A DNA stretch of 44,955 nt, from positions 291,553-336,507 of the forward strand of contig NW_003109094.1 of assembly GCF_000003605.2 (NCBI RefSeq), written 5' to 3'. A program made the translations under genes and the position numbers. Below, piece by piece: positions 43,103-44,955 of the stretch; positions within the stretch are counted from its first letter, which is position 1; each line of letters begins with the position of its first letter. This stretch comes from Saccoglossus kowalevskii. Its lineage: Eukaryota > Hemichordata > Enteropneusta > Harrimaniidae. The notes below the pieces were generated by a model. That model was not told where the DNA came from. It was given only the letters and a program-made list of their open reading frames with translations, and searched no databases.

Positions 43103-43420
43103 ACAAACAATAAAATCTGAAAGGGTAGGCTCCAATTTGTTTGTTTGAATTCCTGTATTTTTTCACAGTGATATGCAGAAGAAGTAAATTCTGCAATACT
43201 AAATTGTTATCCACAGTTTGTAAAGTACCATTTTAGAAGATGGAGTTTTAACAAACGAACATCTGGTATTCTATGAACTGTTCTTATTTTAAACCAGATT
43301 GCCCGAGTTGTGTAATAGTTTATTCCTAATAATTTATGTGTATTTCCAAAATTTGACTTTTTTTCTTAGCTGATCTCCTATGATCAATGGGAGATGTCAT
43401 TGCAGAAGGTCACCATTATT

Positions 43421-43545
43421 GTTTGCTGCAGTTTATGCAGCTCTCTTGGTCGTGGTATACGTTGCGGGGCGACCAGAGATCTATGGCCGCAACGTAATAT
43501 CAAAATAGCTTAAGCGGCCAATAAGAGCTGCTAAACTGCAGCAAC
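43421..43545. repeat. Nested hairpin element
   Basis: The outer arms GTTTGCTGCAGTTTATGCAG (43421 on) and TGCTAAACTGCAGCAAC (to 43545) are inverse over about 28 bp. Inside them GTTGCGG (43461-43467) and CCGCAAC (43487-43493) form a second stem. Confidence 0.6.
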
Positions 43546-43808
43546 ATTATTGTACCCTGGGTGGTCACTATACACAGGTTTGATTGTACCCTGGGGGTAC
43601 ACAGGTTTAGTTGTATGCGGTAAGTTCGCTGTCGAATCGAATCCATCATTTAAGTTCAAAGTTGTAAGAGGATGTGACATGGCCAAACTTTGCCACCAAA
43701 CGAATTAGGGATCAGCTGGGGGAGTCACTAATTAGCGTTCTGAGTTCTCGCCCTCTATCGGTGATGTTGAATTCTATGCTGCTGGTATCATACTGTAACC
43801 ATAATGTT

Positions 43809-43919
43809 AGAGGGCGGTGGTCGTTGCGGCGCGTGTTCTATAAGAGACCCATAGCGACGCGTGTAAAATACATTGTTTAAGCCAAATGCGAACACACATT
43901 GCGCGACGATCACCGCCAT
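43809..43919. mobile_element. Short element with GGCGGTG inverted ends
   Basis: Left AGGGCGGTGGTCGTTGCGG and the reverse complement of the right end, AATGGCGGTGATCGTCGCGC, form imperfect inverted repeats. GTGTTC follows in each. Related to the ends at 21127. Confidence 0.5.
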
Positions 43920-44633
43920 TTATGTTGTCATGGTTCAAACAAGCTGAATAAGTAAAATTCATAACGAAACTTGATTGGTGCGTGACACGCACCGTCAGGG
44001 CGAATCTATAGAGCGCACTCAATGTAGCCTAACTTTATGGGGGGAAATACCACAGAGAACATATTGGACATGTGTCGCCTTTATTAAACATGTGTTTTGA
44101 CATATTTAAATAATTCAAAGTTTGATATTCTATCAAGATAAAATAATGTTTGGGCTGCAAATATTGCAGTACTAAAATTTCGATGAAATATCCGAAAAAG
44201 TGAGTTTCTAAATGCTAATGTACCTGCATGCATCAAATAAATATTTGAAACTGTGGCTAAAAGTTATCTCTTAAGGTTGTGTCATGATGCAATCTCAAGT
44301 TATGTAAATATGCTGCCGAAGTTCGCGGAATTGAAAGACTGTTCAGAAAGTTCTATTTAGTTGGGGTTTGTACAATTTGCTCTGTTAACATCATGCTCGT
44401 GTTTAAACTCCGCCTCGTTTTTTGTTGAAGTAAAATTACACCCATTGTCACTTACGATATTCGATTGAAATATAAAATGAAGTTTTTTTGGGGGGAATCA
44501 ATGTGATAATCAATAGTAGATACTAAATTGTCTCATTGTATCGACTAATATATATCATAATTGATAATATTTGATAATTGATATGTTTTTGTGATTATGT
44601 GTACTGTCATTAACATACTTTAGGTTTAAACGT
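43920..44633. other. Nothing recognised
   Basis: AT-rich sequence with no exon or clear repeat. Confidence 0.4.
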
Positions 44634-44800
44634 TTAAAGCGGGGAGGGGGTCGTCACCTGCGCACGTGTGGGAATTGAGTCCCAAGCGACGATAACAACA
44701 CACGCTAAAACGTAAAGGCTCATGGGTAGACGCTTGTCTGTAAACAATGATACGCTTTCGCTGGTTCCCGGCGTCCTTTGCGAATGGTAGGTAGGACGCA
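44634..44800 (+). mobile_element. MITE with TTAA end, copy 3 (right end lost)
   Basis: TTAAAGCGGGGAGGGGGTCG matches the left end at 35, and the interior (GAATTGAGTCCCAAGCGACG, GGCTCATGGGTAGACGCTTG) matches copies 1 and 2. The right inverted end is not found and sequence diverges after about 44765, so the end given is approximate. Confidence 0.6.
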
Positions 44801-44955
44801 GGTAACCATCCTGCGTAACAAGGGTCACGCGCCATCCTCCGGTAACCCTTGCCACCACAAGCGGTGATTTTATCAAGAATCGTGATAAATAAATACGTTC
44901 TTGCATTAATTGACTGGAAAAAAGTATCAAATGATTCAATACTTCATAAAGTAGT

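Noticed and set aside
1-44955. CRISPR array, operon or bacterial promoter features
   Set aside because: No regularly spaced identical repeats were found. The gene structure is clearly eukaryotic.

Overview
The window is eukaryotic nuclear DNA. Its genes are split by spliceosomal introns with GT/AG borders, non-coding spacers run to kilobases, the base composition is AT-rich, and small inverted-repeat transposons are very dense. The protein features and the repeat style suggest an invertebrate animal, probably marine (a lophotrochozoan or an invertebrate deuterostome). The sequence alone does not fix the species.

Layout. (1) 1-3.7 kb, plus strand: the last two coding exons of an unrecognised gene (640-761 and 2686-2710), whose final intron holds three different miniature inverted-repeat elements. 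(2) 6.5-12.2 kb, minus strand: a complete four-exon gene for a KLF10/KLF11-type (TIEG) transcription factor of 538 residues, with an N-terminal Sin3-interaction helix and three C-terminal C2H2 zinc fingers. (3) 12.2-24.4 kb: the spacer between two divergently transcribed genes. It holds paired CCAAT boxes near KLF, a 3.7 kb foldback element with arms of about 210 bp (14275-17984), a pair of identical CRE palindromes, a tRNA-derived SINE-like head and several short inverted-repeat elements. (4) 24.4-39.7 kb, plus strand: a complete ornithine decarboxylase gene with 11 coding exons (489 residues) plus a probable 5' exon. Its first intron contains a 1.77 kb TA-flanked transposon carrying a HIRAN-like coding fragment and an orphan histone-type 3' stem-loop. 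Another intron contains a 283-base assembly gap. (5) 39.7-45 kb: no gene seen, but seven different inverted-repeat elements lie within about 4.3 kb.

How the genes relate. KLF and ODC are head to head, about 12.7 kb apart between start codons. In human, KLF11 is linked to ODC1 on 2p25 and KLF10 to AZIN1 (an ODC paralogue) on 8q22. The window therefore looks like the unduplicated form of that linkage. ODC makes putrescine, the first step of polyamine synthesis. The KLF10/11 family represses transcription through Sin3. Nothing in the sequence shows that one regulates the other.

Limits. Splice sites were placed by eye from reading-frame continuity, motifs and GT/AG borders. UTR ends and promoters are weakly supported. 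Repeat family names are inferred from end structure only.
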